From Ruminiclostridium josui JCM 17888 (GTDB taxonomy: Bacteria > Bacillota > Clostridia > Acetivibrionales > DSM-1351): DNA of 64,000 nt. Below the pieces are notes generated by a model. It was not told the origin of the DNA, ran no database searches, and worked only from the letters and a program-made list of their open reading frames with translations. Position numbers and translations under genes: made by a program. The DNA lies in NCBI RefSeq assembly GCF_000526495.1, contig NZ_JAGE01000001.1:1610001-1674000 (forward strand), given 5' to 3'. This document shows, one piece after another, positions 15,960-25,530 of the stretch (positions are counted from its first letter, which is position 1; every line of letters starts with the position of its first letter).

Positions 15960-17941
15960 AATCCGATCACCACCCCTAACAAAATTATTATAATTGCACC
16001 TGCAGCAAGGTTGAGCCAGAAAGTCAGCTTGTTTTCACCAAAAACAGACTCCATGTAATAGTTTCTAACAACTACCTTTTCAACTTTGTCACCAGGGCTA
16101 ATAAAGTCTAATCCTCTTAAATCTTCATCTGCATTACTGCCGCAAAGATATGGCGGCTTTAATCTTGCAGGCTTGATTCTGTTTGTAATGATAGGTATTG
16201 CAACCATTAATATCAAAATCACACCAAAGAATATTATAGAAGCAAACCCTCCATAAACAGCCTGATTAACCTTTTCCAACCATACTCCCATACCAGTTCC
16301 GGAAAGCATCTCCTTGTCAGCAATATTAAATGCCACTATTTGAGGCTTTACAAACTGGTTATATAGAGGAGCAATTCCAATACTTGCTGCCATTACCAAA
16401 GCAATTAACACTGACAAAGCAGCTCTGATTGAAAAAGAAAGCTTTTCCACATGATACTTAGGTTTGTATGACATTGTAAGAATTATTCCAATCCACTTAG
16501 ACCAGAATACAACTGTAAGGGCACTTCCAAGTATTATAAATAACAATACCAGTGGGTTGTGTACAGCTGTCTCTATTGCCATCCACTTTGTTATCAATAC
16601 ACCGAAAGGTGGCAAAAGCATTGAAATCTGACCAATTACTGTAATAACTGTAGTAAAAGGCATCTTTTTAAATAACCCTTGCATATCTTCGATGTCACGG
16701 CTGCCAATACCAAGCTCGATAGTACCTACACAAAGGAAGAGTAATCCCTTTGATACAGCATGGAAAATCATGAGAAGAATAGCAGCTGCCAGAGATATTC
16801 TTGTACCGATTCCTGCACAGCATATTATTAATCCAAGATTTGCTATTGTTGAATAATCAAGAACCTTCTTTGCATTACTCTGACTTATTGCAATAGCTGA
16901 GGCAGCTACAAAAGTAAATCCTCCGGCAACAGCCACCAGTTGTCCAAGTCTCGTACCAGCAAAAGCAGGAGCAATTCTTACAACCAGATATACGCCCGCC
17001 TTAACCATTGTATTTGAGTGAAGTAGTGCTGATACAGGTGTAGGTGCAACCATGGCGCCTAACAACCAGCTCTGGAACGGGAACTGTGCGGATTTTGTAA
17101 ACCCTGCTATACACAGAAGGCCAAGTGCTATTGGCAGCATCCCTGTAAAAGCACCCTGCATTCCCGAGTTTGATATAGCCTGTATTGAAAGCGTATCCAG
17201 GCTTGTGTTTACCATTAATATGGCGATAATAAAAGCTACACCGCCCACTGAGTTAAGCCACAATGCTCTCAAACCGTTTTTAATAGCTATTTCAGTTCCA
17301 TCATGTGAAATAAGTAGGAATGAGCAAAGTGTTGTTACTTCCCAGAAGAAATACATCCAGGATAAATTATCTGTCATAACCAATGCGTTCATTGCACCAA
17401 GGAATATAAATAGTATCATAAAGAATCTTGGTTGTCTTGAAACTTTCAGGTGCAAGTGATGTTCATGTTCCTTCATGTAGCCAAGACCGAAAAATGTAAC
17501 AATGGGTCCGATAATTGAAACAAGCATTATCATTATTAATGACAGATGGTCAATTATAAATGCCTGTTCTGGCTCGTGAACCTTGCCAAACACTCCAAAT
17601 ATCTCAAATAAAACCCAAGGAATAAATTGTAACACTGTTAATACAAGAACTATTGCTTTTTTATGCTTTATACCTATATATCCGATATAGCAGAAAAGTA
17701 AAAAGTCAAGTCCTTTAATCAACCAACCCACAATCTCGAGTACATGCTCATCCATCTGGAAAACCAGTTTTCCTTCAGGAGAGTTAATCATAAGTGCTAT
17801 GAAGCCGCCTGCCACCGCAAAAAGCAGCAGTGTAGAAATGCTCACTACAGCAATACGCAACTTCTGATTCTTCAGAATATAGCATAATGCCGCACTTAAT
17901 GCAGGCAGCAGAATAGCTGCCAGTAATAAATACCAATCCAC
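15956..17941 (-). CDS. echA: Ech hydrogenase membrane subunit EchA (NuoL/antiporter-like)
   Basis: 661 residues with about sixteen membrane segments. The proton-translocation core is recognisable: MYFFWEVTTLCSFLLI, KSAQFPFQSWLLGAMVAPTPVSALLHSNTMVKAGVYLV, and FHAVSKGLLFLCVG (conserved Lys/His). It pumps H+ or Na+ coupled to H2 formation. The start is a GTG at 17939-17941 after AAAGGAGAATAAGCT. It is the first gene of the ech operon, read from a promoter at 18062-18091. A basic cytoplasmic loop near the C-terminus (RIKPARLKPPYLCG) precedes the last helix. Confidence 0.94.
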   Translation of the reverse strand: MDWYLLLAAILLPALSAALCYILKNQKLRIAVVSISTLLLFAVAGGFIALMINSPEGKLVFQMDEHVLEIVGWLIKGLDFLLFCYIGYIGIKHKKAIVLVLTVLQFIPWVLFEIFGVFGKVHEPEQAFIIDHLSLIMIMLVSIIGPIVTFFGLGYMKEHEHHLHLKVSRQPRFFMILFIFLGAMNALVMTDNLSWMYFFWEVTTLCSFLLISHDGTEIAIKNGLRALWLNSVGGVAFIIAILMVNTSLDTLSIQAISNSGMQGAFTGMLPIALGLLCIAGFTKSAQFPFQSWLLGAMVAPTPVSALLHSNTMVKAGVYLVVRIAPAFAGTRLGQLVAVAGGFTFVAASAIAISQSNAKKVLDYSTIANLGLIICCAGIGTRISLAAAILLMIFHAVSKGLLFLCVGTIELGIGSRDIEDMQGLFKKMPFTTVITVIGQISMLLPPFGVLITKWMAIETAVHNPLVLLFIILGSALTVVFWSKWIGIILTMSYKPKYHVEKLSFSIRAALSVLIALVMAASIGIAPLYNQFVKPQIVAFNIADKEMLSGTGMGVWLEKVNQAVYGGFASIIFFGVILILMVAIPIITNRIKPARLKPPYLCGSNADEDLRGLDFISPGDKVEKVVVRNYYMESVFGENKLTFWLNLAAGAIIIILLGVVIGL

Positions 17942-18061
17942 AGCTTATTCTCCTTTCAAAATGTAATTTTAACCCTCATATTTTTAAGAATCTCATTATT
18001 TGTTACATAATAAAATTCTAAAAAGACAAAAAAATAAAAAGTCATTCTAAATCCCTTATAA

Positions 18062-18091
18062 ATGATAATTTATAAATAGTGCTTTAGTCAA
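18062..18091 (-). promoter_or_regulatory. Candidate promoter of the ech operon
   Basis: On the minus strand, TTGACT (18086-18091), an 18-bp spacer and TATCAT (18062-18067). It leaves a leader of about 115 nt before echA. The 493-bp gap 17942-18434 otherwise shows only AT-rich sequence and the divergent promoter at 18358. Confidence 0.5.
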
Positions 18092-18357
18092 TCTCGCTAT
18101 TAGGTAAAAAAAATATTCAATTATTACTTTTGTCACTTATTCTCCTGCAATGTCTTCCGTTTATCAATTTACAGATTTTTTTTATAATTAATTTAATAGA
18201 AGCCTATGTTTCAAGGCGTTTGAATAAGTTATAGCTGTGTATTGTATACAAAAATTGCTGAAAGCTTCTAATTGTGTTCCAAATTCCCTTTACAGTATGT
18301 TTTATACTCATCCATAACTACTTATGGGCAGTATACATATATTTCCCTAAAATTATC

Positions 18358-18386
18358 TTGAAAATGTACTTTTATACCATTATAAT
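18358..18386 (+). promoter_or_regulatory. Sigma-A-type promoter of the YtvI-like gene
   Basis: TTGAAA (18358-18363), 17-bp spacer, TATAAT (18381-18386), about 48 bp before the ATG, with AGGAGT as ribosome binding site. Confidence 0.75.
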
Positions 18387-18434
18387 GTATAAATTAATAT
18401 AAAGATTTGGTAACGGGGTTAGGAGTATCACTAC

Positions 18435-19496
18435 ATGCAGTTATGGAATAAGTATCAATCTACAATTAAAAAGATTTTTTTGATTTTGCTTATTTTTGCG
18501 ACAATTTATCTGTCTATAACATACCTTTTACCTTTTTTTGCTCCATTTGTTATAGCTTTAATCGTTTCCTATATTAATGAACCTGTTATCAAACTGCTCC
18601 AAAAGCTCAAGATATCACGAAAGGCTGCTGCGGCCATATCCCTGTTATTTACAATGTCAGTACTTGGATTTGCTTTAACCGTAGGAATTATAAAAATCTA
18701 TAATGAATTGATTGTTTTGCAAGACAATCTAACCTCATATTCCAGCGATATATCTGTTAAAATTAACAAATTGATAGACAAAGCAACAATATTTTATAAC
18801 GGGCTTCCGGAACAGGTAACCAGCGCAATAACCAAAAATCTTGAATCTTTTTCAGAGCAAATTGGCTCCATGATAACTTCCGTTATTCAGTACGTAATAA
18901 ACACTGTGACCTCTATTCCAAGGTTGACGGTTTTTGTTATTGTAACAATTCTGGGTACATATTTCATAAGTAGCGATAAAAAAAGTATTTCTTCCTTTTT
19001 TTACAGACAACTCCCATTTTCCTGGAGAAAAAACATAGTCACCTTAAAAAAAGATACCTTTAAAGCACTTCTGGGTTACTTTAAAGCTATCCTTATCCTT
19101 ATGGGATTTACTTTTATAGAAGTAAGCATAGGACTGTTTATCTTAAATGTAAAATATGCATTTCTTATAGCCTTGCTAGTGGGACTATCAGATGCAATTC
19201 CTATCGTAGGTACCGGAGTTGTAATGGTTCCGTGGATTTTGTGGACCATAATATCGGGAGATATGCCTCTTGCCATGGGACTTGGTATAATTTACGTTCT
19301 TGGCATACTTATAAGACAAATAATGGAGCCTAAGATTGTAGGCAGCCAGATTGGTCTGCACCCTCTAGTAACCCTCCTTGCAATGTATATAGGGTTAAAG
19401 TTCTTTGGAATAATAGGAATGTTTGTGGGCCCTATAAGCATTATCGTGGTAAAGAGGCTTCAGGACTCGGGTGCAATGCGGTTATGGAACGATTAA
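18435..19496 (+). CDS. ytvI: YtvI-like sporulation integral membrane protein (AI-2E transporter superfamily)
   Basis: 353 residues with about eight membrane segments and the AI-2E/PerM superfamily layout: an N-terminal hairpin (LPFFAPFVIALIVSYINEPVI), a soluble coiled region (residues 90-150), and the C-terminal signature LLVGLSDAIPIVGTG and GIIYVLGILIRQIMEPKIVGSQIGLHPL. The length and C-terminus fit the YtvI subgroup annotated as sporulation membrane proteins. The stop lies 3 bp from the convergent prmC stop. Confidence 0.85.
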   Translation: MQLWNKYQSTIKKIFLILLIFATIYLSITYLLPFFAPFVIALIVSYINEPVIKLLQKLKISRKAAAAISLLFTMSVLGFALTVGIIKIYNELIVLQDNLTSYSSDISVKINKLIDKATIFYNGLPEQVTSAITKNLESFSEQIGSMITSVIQYVINTVTSIPRLTVFVIVTILGTYFISSDKKSISSFFYRQLPFSWRKNIVTLKKDTFKALLGYFKAILILMGFTFIEVSIGLFILNVKYAFLIALLVGLSDAIPIVGTGVVMVPWILWTIISGDMPLAMGLGIIYVLGILIRQIMEPKIVGSQIGLHPLVTLLAMYIGLKFFGIIGMFVGPISIIVVKRLQDSGAMRLWND

Positions 19497-19498
19497 CT

Positions 19499-20377
19499 TC
19501 AAACTGCCAGCTGCCCCATTACAACTCTGTCATTTCCACCGTAGTCTTTTAGCACCTGTACATTAATAAAGGATTCTTTCATTAGGGCAGAAACCTTTTC
19601 AGCTTGATTATACCCGATTTCAAAAACAAGCCAGCCAAGTTTATTAAGATATTCAGGGGCTGTAGCCGTAATCTTTTTATAAAAATCAAGTCCATCTGCA
19701 CCGCCATCAAGTGCTAATTCAGGCTCATAACTCCGGACTTCCTTCTGAAGGCCACATATTGTTTCTGTTTCTATATAGGGTGGATTACTTACTATGAAAT
19801 CAAATCTGTAATTGCCTTTAAGTGCTTCAAACAAGTCTCCGCAAAAAAACTCTACTCTGTTTCGTACTCCATTCAACTCACTATTAGCTTCTGCTACTTT
19901 AATTGCTTCTTGGGATATATCGCAAGCTACAATGTCACATTGGGGACAGAAATGCGCAATGCTTACTGCTATGCAGCCTGAGCCTGTGCACATATCCAAA
20001 ACTTTTACTCTAACGTTACTATTTTCATTCTGCCCTTTTAATACTTGCTTTTTTGTCAGCTCAATAACCTTTTCCACTAAAATTTCTGTATCTTGTCTGG
20101 GAATCAGAACTGCCGGAGTTACCATAAACCTCAATGACATGAATTCCGTATCCCCTAGGATATATTGCAGCGGAATATTTTTAACACGTTGAGCCAGCAT
20201 ATCCTCAAGTTTTGACTTTTCATCAAGGCTCAATTCTCTATCTCCAAAGGCATAAAGATATGCCTTTGTGCAATTAAGTACCTGACATAGCATAACCCCG
20301 GCTTCTTGTACCGGGGTCTCAATATTTGCGTTTTTTAATTTATCTTTCGCATAATGTATAAATTCATTTATGTTCAT
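19499..20377 (-). CDS. prmC: Peptide chain release factor N5-glutamine methyltransferase
   Basis: 292 residues. The N-terminal helical domain (1-75) is followed by LIPRQDTEILVEKVI and a SAM-binding fold with VLDMCTGSGCIAVSIAHFC. The catalytic DFIVSNPPYIE (NPPY) motif methylates the GGQ glutamine of release factors. It is the last gene of the rho-rpmE-DUF1385-prmC run. In many Firmicutes prfA is adjacent; it is not here, as the next gene is convergent. Confidence 0.95.
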   Translation of the reverse strand: MNINEFIHYAKDKLKNANIETPVQEAGVMLCQVLNCTKAYLYAFGDRELSLDEKSKLEDMLAQRVKNIPLQYILGDTEFMSLRFMVTPAVLIPRQDTEILVEKVIELTKKQVLKGQNENSNVRVKVLDMCTGSGCIAVSIAHFCPQCDIVACDISQEAIKVAEANSELNGVRNRVEFFCGDLFEALKGNYRFDFIVSNPPYIETETICGLQKEVRSYEPELALDGGADGLDFYKKITATAPEYLNKLGWLVFEIGYNQAEKVSALMKESFINVQVLKDYGGNDRVVMGQLAV

Positions 20378-20394
20378 ATTTCACCGTAATAACT

Positions 20395-21321
20395 TTAGTC
20401 TTTTCCCCAATCATCGCTGACGCCGCTGTTTGGTATAACTTCATTAAAAGCGGCTATTGCTACTTCAATCTGACTGTCGTCGGGCTCTCTGGTAGTAAAC
20501 TTTTGGAACATAAGTCCGGGAGCACTTAATACCTTGAACAGCCATATGTCATGTCTTACCGCAAATTTTATAAGTTCCAATGAAACTCCTGCCACTACAG
20601 GCACTAGGAGAATTCTGATTGCTGCATTTAGAAATATATTGTGCCATCCGGTAAATGAGAATATTAAAATACTAATTATCATAATGGTAAAAAATAATGA
20701 AGTACCACATCTAGGGTGCTTTGTGGTATATTTTCTTACATTCTCAACAGTAAGCTCATCACCATGCTCATAACAATGTATGGTTTTATGCTCTGCCCCG
20801 TGATATTCCCACACTCTTTTCATATCTTTCAACAGTGATACAAGAGCCAAATAAGCTATAAATATACTTACTCTAAGAGCTCCTTCTACAAGGTTCTTAA
20901 TTACAACTCCTTTTACAGGTATAAACCCTGCAACAAGATTAGGAAGCAATATAAACAAACCTACACTTATAAAAATGGATAATATTACTGAAAAGTAAAT
21001 AGCTATATCCGTTATCTTATCTCCAAATCTTCTTTCAAGAAACTTCTCAATTTTTGAAGGTTCATAACTCTTATCATCATCTTCGAGGTCTATAAACTCA
21101 GCAGAATACATAAGAGCCTTAACTCCTATTACCATCTGGGAAAATAAATTTACAGCACCTCTTATTATTGGAATCTTTGACAGCTTACCTTTTGGCTTTT
21201 GCGGATGTTTTTCAACAATTATCTCTCCATCCGACTTCCTAATTGCCGTAGCTCTGTACTCCGGCCCTATCATGAGAAGACCTTCGAGTAATGCTTGACC
21301 ACCAATCGTCGTCTTTTTCAT
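20395..21321 (-). CDS. DUF1385 membrane protein (YqhQ family)
   Basis: 308 residues. It opens with TTIGGQALLEGLLMIGPEYRA, the GGQA-EGV/LLM pattern of DUF1385, then has four to five membrane segments and the conserved middle EYHGAEHKTIHCYEHG plus HPRCGTSLFFTIM. The conserved His/Cys cluster (HGAEHK, HPRCG) suggests metal binding. The function is unknown, but the gene commonly sits between rpmE and prmC in clostridia. GGAGGAAAA precedes the start. Confidence 0.9.
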   Translation of the reverse strand: MKKTTIGGQALLEGLLMIGPEYRATAIRKSDGEIIVEKHPQKPKGKLSKIPIIRGAVNLFSQMVIGVKALMYSAEFIDLEDDDKSYEPSKIEKFLERRFGDKITDIAIYFSVILSIFISVGLFILLPNLVAGFIPVKGVVIKNLVEGALRVSIFIAYLALVSLLKDMKRVWEYHGAEHKTIHCYEHGDELTVENVRKYTTKHPRCGTSLFFTIMIISILIFSFTGWHNIFLNAAIRILLVPVVAGVSLELIKFAVRHDIWLFKVLSAPGLMFQKFTTREPDDSQIEVAIAAFNEVIPNSGVSDDWGKD

Positions 21322-21466
21322 TTTTCCTCCTATATCAAAAACAGAGTTGGTAAAATCACAATATGCACAGACTTGTCTATATAAAGACTTAACCCTTAAA
21401 AAAGATTATAACTCGAATATTATTAAAAGAAAAGCAAAATAGTAATTTGTTTACAGATATGAAACA

Positions 21467-21496
21467 AAAGACCGGGAAAAATCATTCCCAGTCTTT
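21467..21496 (-). terminator. Hairpin after rpmE
   Basis: Imperfect inverted repeat AAAGACCGGGAA (21467-21478) / TTCCCAGTCTTT (21485-21496) just past the L31 stop codon, followed on the minus strand by TGTTTCATATC. It may reduce read-through into the DUF1385 gene. Confidence 0.6.
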
Positions 21497-21508
21497 ATAA
21501 TACCTTCA

Positions 21509-21718
21509 TTACGCATTATCAACAATACCGTATTTTTTCTTAAACTTATCAACACGTCCACCAGTATCAACGAGTTTTTGTCTACCTGTATAGAACGGAT
21601 GACACTTTGAACAAATTTCAACGTGAAGGGATTTCTTTGTTGAACCAGTTGTAAAAGTCTCGCCACAAGCACACTTTACTACTGCTTCAGAATATTCTGG
21701 ATGAATTCCTTCTTTCAT
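21509..21718 (-). CDS. rpmE: 50S ribosomal protein L31 (zinc-binding type)
   Basis: 69 residues: [19 protein letters not shown], then [21 protein letters not shown]. The cysteines CAC (16, 18) and CSKC (36-39) form the zinc site of the C+ L31 form. It lies directly downstream of rho, the usual Firmicute order. AAGGTGAAAAGCA precedes the ATG. Confidence 0.98.
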   Translation of the reverse strand: MKEGIHPEYSEAVVKCACGETFTTGSTKKSLHVEICSKCHPFYTGRQKLVDTGGRVDKFKKKYGIVDNA

Positions 21719-21901
21719 TGCTTTTCACCTTCTTTCAAAACATAATTGCAATGTCCTCAATGAACAGCATTATTATTATATATTCAACGTACAATAAAAT
21801 GTACTTAGTTGCTTATTAAAGAGGCAAGTGATATTCTAACATAAAATCAAATACACCGCAATACCTTTTTTTAGTACTTACAATAACTATATATTGGATT
21901 A

Positions 21902-23986
21902 TTATCTATCCTGTGAATTCTTATCTAAAAAAGATATTTTAATACTATTTACAAAATCATCATTTGTTCTGGTCTGCATAAGCTTATTTATTAATATCTC
22001 GGTGACTTCTGCAGTTCCCATATTGCTCATAGCCTTTCTTATAGACCAGACACTTTCAAGCTCTTTTTGGCTGAGAAGAAGTTCCTCACGTCTGGTTCCA
22101 GACTTATTAATATCGATTGCAGGAAAGATTCTCTTTTCGGATAACTTTCTATCCAGATGGAGTTCCATGTTACCCGTTCCTTTGAATTCTTCAAAGATAA
22201 CATCGTCCATTCTGCTTCCTGTTTCAATAAGCGCAGTTGCCATAATCGTCAAGCTTCCGCCATTTTCAATGTTTCTTGCTGCTCCGAAAAATCTCTTTGG
22301 CTTATGAAGTGCACCTGGGTCCAAACCGCCTGATAATGTTCTTCCTGTTGGAGGAATAGTCAGGTTATATGCCCTTGCAAGTCTTGTTATACTATCTAGA
22401 AGAATTACAACATCTTTCTTTTGCTCCACAAGACGCTGCGCTCTCTCAAGCACCATTTCAGCAACCTTTATATGATGTTCTGGGACTTCATCAAAAGTAG
22501 AATAAATTACTTCTCCTTTTATAGAACGCTGCATATCGGTTACCTCTTCAGGTCTTTCATCAATAAGCAGTACTATTAGCTCCGCTTCCGGGTAATTAAT
22601 TGTAATTGCATTTGCAATTTTTTTCAAAAGTATTGTTTTACCCGCTTTAGGAGGAGATACAATCATTCCTCTCTGTCCTTTTCCAATTGGAGCTATAAGA
22701 TCTATAAGCCTTGTTGAAAATTCTCTAGGTGAAGTTTCAAGAGTGATTCTGCTATCAGGATATATAGGTGTTAAGTATTCAAAGGAAACTCTCTTAGACG
22801 CAACGTCAGGAGTGTCTCCGTTAATTGACTGTACATATAATAATGCCTGAAATTTTTCGCCTTCTTTTGGTATCCTGCCTTTTCCCCTTAACTTATCACC
22901 GGTTTTAAGACCAAAACGTCTTATTTGTGAAGGAGAAACGTAAACATCTTTAGGTCCGGACAGATAGTTTTCGCTTCTCAAAAAGCCATAACCATCCGGT
23001 AATACTTCGAGAACTCCTTCTACAGGATCATCACTTTCTATTTTTTCACTACCTTGCGGTTGTTGAATCTGAGGTGAAATAACCTGAGGCTGGGATGGTA
23101 TAGATTGTTGAGGCTGAACCTGCTGCGGCTGCTGATTTAACGGCATACGCTGTGGTTCCGCTGGAATATCAGACTTACCATTTGTGTTTGCAAAGGATTT
23201 AGCTTGCCTGTGCTGTTGTCTGTTATCCTGCCTTGTTGAAGACTGATCATCCTTTTTGTATGTCTGAGGTTTCAAATCCTTTTCACTTTTTTCGGATATT
23301 TTTTCATCAGAAGCACTTTTCGGCTGTTCTACTGATTCCTTGGGCTCTAATCCGCTGTTTTTACTGTCCTTTATATTTTCTGAGTCTGCCGAATTGATTA
23401 TATTATCTTTTTCTGAAACTTCTGATACGTTTGATGTATTTAATACTAATTTATTTTCATTATCCGGGAGTTCGATAGAAGGTTGAATACTCTTTTTTCG
23501 TCCTCTTCCATGAGACTTTTTCTCTATATTATTTTTTGTTTCCAGATGCTTTAACGTGTCAGACAATCTGTCTGGTTTATCACTTTGTTCTGATACCAAA
23601 TTTGGATTATTACCCTGATTATCTTGACCTGTAACGTTAGTAAGTAAATCAGATACACCGGTATTCTCCGGCTTGTCCATTAGTTTCGAGGCCTTGCTTG
23701 GCCTTCCTCTCCGGGATTTTCTTAAGACAGGAACCTCCTCTGATGTTTCTTTGGACCTTTCTTCGCTTGCTTGAGTTTCTTTCGAATTCGCAGCTGGTTC
23801 AGCCGTTTTAATTTCTTTAGAAACAACTTCTTCCACAATATCATCAGATTTAAGCTTTTTGGAGTTTTCACTAAGTAGTTCTACTAACTCACTCTTCTTA
23901 TATTTGGATATATTTTTCATCCCCAGCATTTTTGCAATATATCTCAAATCTTCTAACGTTTTTGATTGTAAATTAACTTGGTCCAT
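21902..23986 (-). CDS. rho: Transcription termination factor Rho with long polar, Q-rich insertion
   Basis: 694 residues, versus about 420 for E. coli Rho. Residues 1-48 form the Rho N-terminal domain ([21 protein letters not shown]). Residues about 50-320 are low-complexity, Ser/Lys/Glu/Asn rich, with a dense Gln/Pro block near 275-312. The RNA-binding cold-shock domain ([18 protein letters not shown]) and the hexameric ATPase follow, with the P-loop [13 protein letters not shown] (Lys450), Walker [17 protein letters not shown] and Q-loop segment [13 protein letters not shown] strong promoter lies about 140 bp upstream; AAGGTGGTGAATT precedes the start. Confidence 0.97.
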   Translation of the reverse strand: MDQVNLQSKTLEDLRYIAKMLGMKNISKYKKSELVELLSENSKKLKSDDIVEEVVSKEIKTAEPAANSKETQASEERSKETSEEVPVLRKSRRGRPSKASKLMDKPENTGVSDLLTNVTGQDNQGNNPNLVSEQSDKPDRLSDTLKHLETKNNIEKKSHGRGRKKSIQPSIELPDNENKLVLNTSNVSEVSEKDNIINSADSENIKDSKNSGLEPKESVEQPKSASDEKISEKSEKDLKPQTYKKDDQSSTRQDNRQQHRQAKSFANTNGKSDIPAEPQRMPLNQQPQQVQPQQSIPSQPQVISPQIQQPQGSEKIESDDPVEGVLEVLPDGYGFLRSENYLSGPKDVYVSPSQIRRFGLKTGDKLRGKGRIPKEGEKFQALLYVQSINGDTPDVASKRVSFEYLTPIYPDSRITLETSPREFSTRLIDLIAPIGKGQRGMIVSPPKAGKTILLKKIANAITINYPEAELIVLLIDERPEEVTDMQRSIKGEVIYSTFDEVPEHHIKVAEMVLERAQRLVEQKKDVVILLDSITRLARAYNLTIPPTGRTLSGGLDPGALHKPKRFFGAARNIENGGSLTIMATALIETGSRMDDVIFEEFKGTGNMELHLDRKLSEKRIFPAIDINKSGTRREELLLSQKELESVWSIRKAMSNMGTAEVTEILINKLMQTRTNDDFVNSIKISFLDKNSQDR

Positions 23987-24123
23987 AATTCACCACCTTA
24001 TAAAATCTTTTACTATTCAGACCAATAAAAAGTAAGGAAAATATTTATCACGAAAATCTTTATAGAAAATCAAACTACTTCTTCCGTTTTCTAGAGGAGA
24101 ATTTTTGAATATCCCACAAAAAC

Positions 24124-24152
24124 CATTATATCAAAAGTGTAAATACATGTCA
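24124..24152 (-). promoter_or_regulatory. Consensus sigma-A promoter of rho
   Basis: On the minus strand, a perfect TTGACA (24147-24152), 17-bp spacer and TATAAT (24124-24129). Transcription would start near 24117 and leave a leader of about 130 nt before rho. The rest of the gap (24153-24478) shows only AT-rich sequence. Confidence 0.85.
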
Positions 24153-24478
24153 ATGTTATTAAAATTTACTAACATGGAAAATAGTCTCAGTTCAGCTATG
24201 TAGGTTATTAGCCTTATTTGATTTCACTTTTGACCTGAGGAAATAAAATTCACCCTTCCGTAATTATTGCCATTAAGGTATGTTTTAATTCATATTACCC
24301 TCACTTCTTTTAATACTACACCTTTTTAAGCTATTTGGGTATAGTTTACGTAATATAAAAATCATATACCTAATTCTTTACATAATAGAAAATTTAAATG
24401 ATAGACATAATATTGTAGATGTTTCATATATGGCTCTCTAATTGCATTTCAAATCTTCTTGTTATTATGTATACGGCA

Positions 24479-24507
24479 TTGGCATCCAATTACTTTAATG
24501 TTATAAT
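24479..24507 (+). promoter_or_regulatory. Promoter of the VOC-family gene
   Basis: TTGGCA (24479-24484), 17-bp spacer, TATAAT (24502-24507), about 57 bp before the ATG; AAAGGGAGATGG is the ribosome binding site. Confidence 0.75.
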
Positions 24508-24564
24508 TACTTAAAATTCAGGCCATACGGTGTATATAACTTAATTATAAAGGGAGATGGATAA

Positions 24565-24918
24565 ATGATTTTAGGAGAAGTTTGCATAGAAACAAATGAC
24601 GTTGTTAAAATTGTTGATTTCTACAGAAGTATCTTAGGTATTTCTTCGGATTGTAAGGATGAAGTACACCAATTTATAATTACAGAAAGTACTACTTTGA
24701 GTGTTTACAATAACGGTAAAATAAAGAACAACCAAAATGAAAATATCAGCTTAGCTTTTACTGTTGATGATGTAGATGAAGAATATAAGAGATTATTAAA
24801 TTTAGGAGTACATATTATTGATGCTCCAAAATTACAGCCATGGGGAGCAAAAAATATGCATTTCTGTGACCCCGATGGCAATCACATTTATTTTAGAAGT
24901 ATGCCAAAGGGTGTTTAG
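24565..24918 (+). CDS. VOC-superfamily (glyoxalase/bleomycin-resistance-like) protein
   Basis: 117 residues with the paired beta-alpha-beta-beta-beta pattern: VCIETNDVVKIVDFYRSILGI at the N-terminus, ISLAFTVDDVDEEYKRLLNLGV in the second module, and a C-terminal QPWGAKNMHFCDPDGNHIYF, where the DPDGN-ixF motif ends in a likely metal-binding Glu position replaced by Tyr/Phe context. The substrate cannot be predicted; members range from glyoxalases to antibiotic-binding proteins. It has its own promoter and is followed by a broken gene. Confidence 0.85.
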   Translation: MILGEVCIETNDVVKIVDFYRSILGISSDCKDEVHQFIITESTTLSVYNNGKIKNNQNENISLAFTVDDVDEEYKRLLNLGVHIIDAPKLQPWGAKNMHFCDPDGNHIYFRSMPKGV

Positions 24919-24945
24919 CGAAAGTTATTTACACCTCTTATGTGA

Positions 24946-25237
24946 AAACAGGATAGTCATTCATGGTATTTCTGTGAAGATGGTGGATTTCTGTGTGTGA
25001 AGCCACATATTTGCTTAGAATCAGTTTATCAATATGAAGATAATACGGAGTTAAGGCAGTCTATTGTAATTACAAAAAAAACTGTGAATTGCTAATATAT
25101 GGGACCATTTTACCAAGGAAGCACTGCTATCAGAAATTCAGTCGGCAGGTTTCAATACATTTGAGTTTTTTGGTGATGTTGCTGGGAAGGAATTTTCAGA
25201 AACAGGTGAAACCATTTGTGTTGTTTTTACAAAGTAA
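24946..25237 (+). pseudogene. Remnant of a class-I SAM-dependent methyltransferase C-terminus
   Basis: Frame 24946-25098 reads HSWYFCEDGGFLCVKPHICL...ITKKTVNC and then hits a stop. Moving to another frame at about 25100 continues IWDHFTKEALLSEIQS, AGFNTFEFFGDVAGKEFSET and GETICVVFTK before TAA at 25235-25237. The two pieces join well if two bases (TA) are missing near 25096. The C-terminal pattern (AGF--FEFFGDVAGKPFSE-SETICV) resembles the end of small SAM methyltransferases. The N-terminal half with the SAM-binding motif is absent, so this is a truncated and frameshifted fragment. Confidence 0.6.
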
Positions 25238-25251
25238 GAAGTTCGCACATG

Positions 25252-25286
25252 AAAAAACCCTTCAAAATGTCATTTTGAAGGGTTTT
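25252..25286 (-). terminator. Terminator of tRNA-Thr
   Basis: Nearly perfect hairpin AAAACCCTTCAAAATG (25254-25269) / CATTTTGAAGGGTTTT (25271-25286) directly after the tRNA, with a run of six T on the minus strand (as AAAAAA at 25252-25257). Confidence 0.9.
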
Positions 25287-25361
25287 GGAGCTGGCGGACG
25301 GAATCGAACCCCCGACCTGCTGATTACAAGTCAGCTGCTCTACCTGCTGAGCTACACCAGC
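25286..25361 (-). tRNA. tRNA-Thr (anticodon TGT)
   Basis: Minus-strand cloverleaf: acceptor GCTGGTG/CGCCAGC, D-arm region TAGCTCAGCAGGTAGAGCA, anticodon stem CTGAC/ATCAG (loop TTGTA region with anticodon TGT), T-arm GGGGGTTCGATTCCGTC, discriminator T and encoded CCA (25286-25288). It is followed at once by a strong terminator. Confidence 0.95.
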
Positions 25362-25530
25362 ATCTTTTCTTTTATCATGGCAGTTGTTTCTGCCCTTGAC
25401 ACTATGATAGTATAGCAGGGTAAAACTCATGTGTCAACACTTTTTTGATAAGAAAATTTAACCATAATGACTGTTTGATTTTATACCACTAGTTCCCCCA
25501 AACTGCCCCTGAAAACTAAACTCATTTGCT

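Noticed and set aside
25227-25430. Minus-strand ORF of 67 residues
   Set aside because: It is a translation of tRNA-Thr and its terminator.
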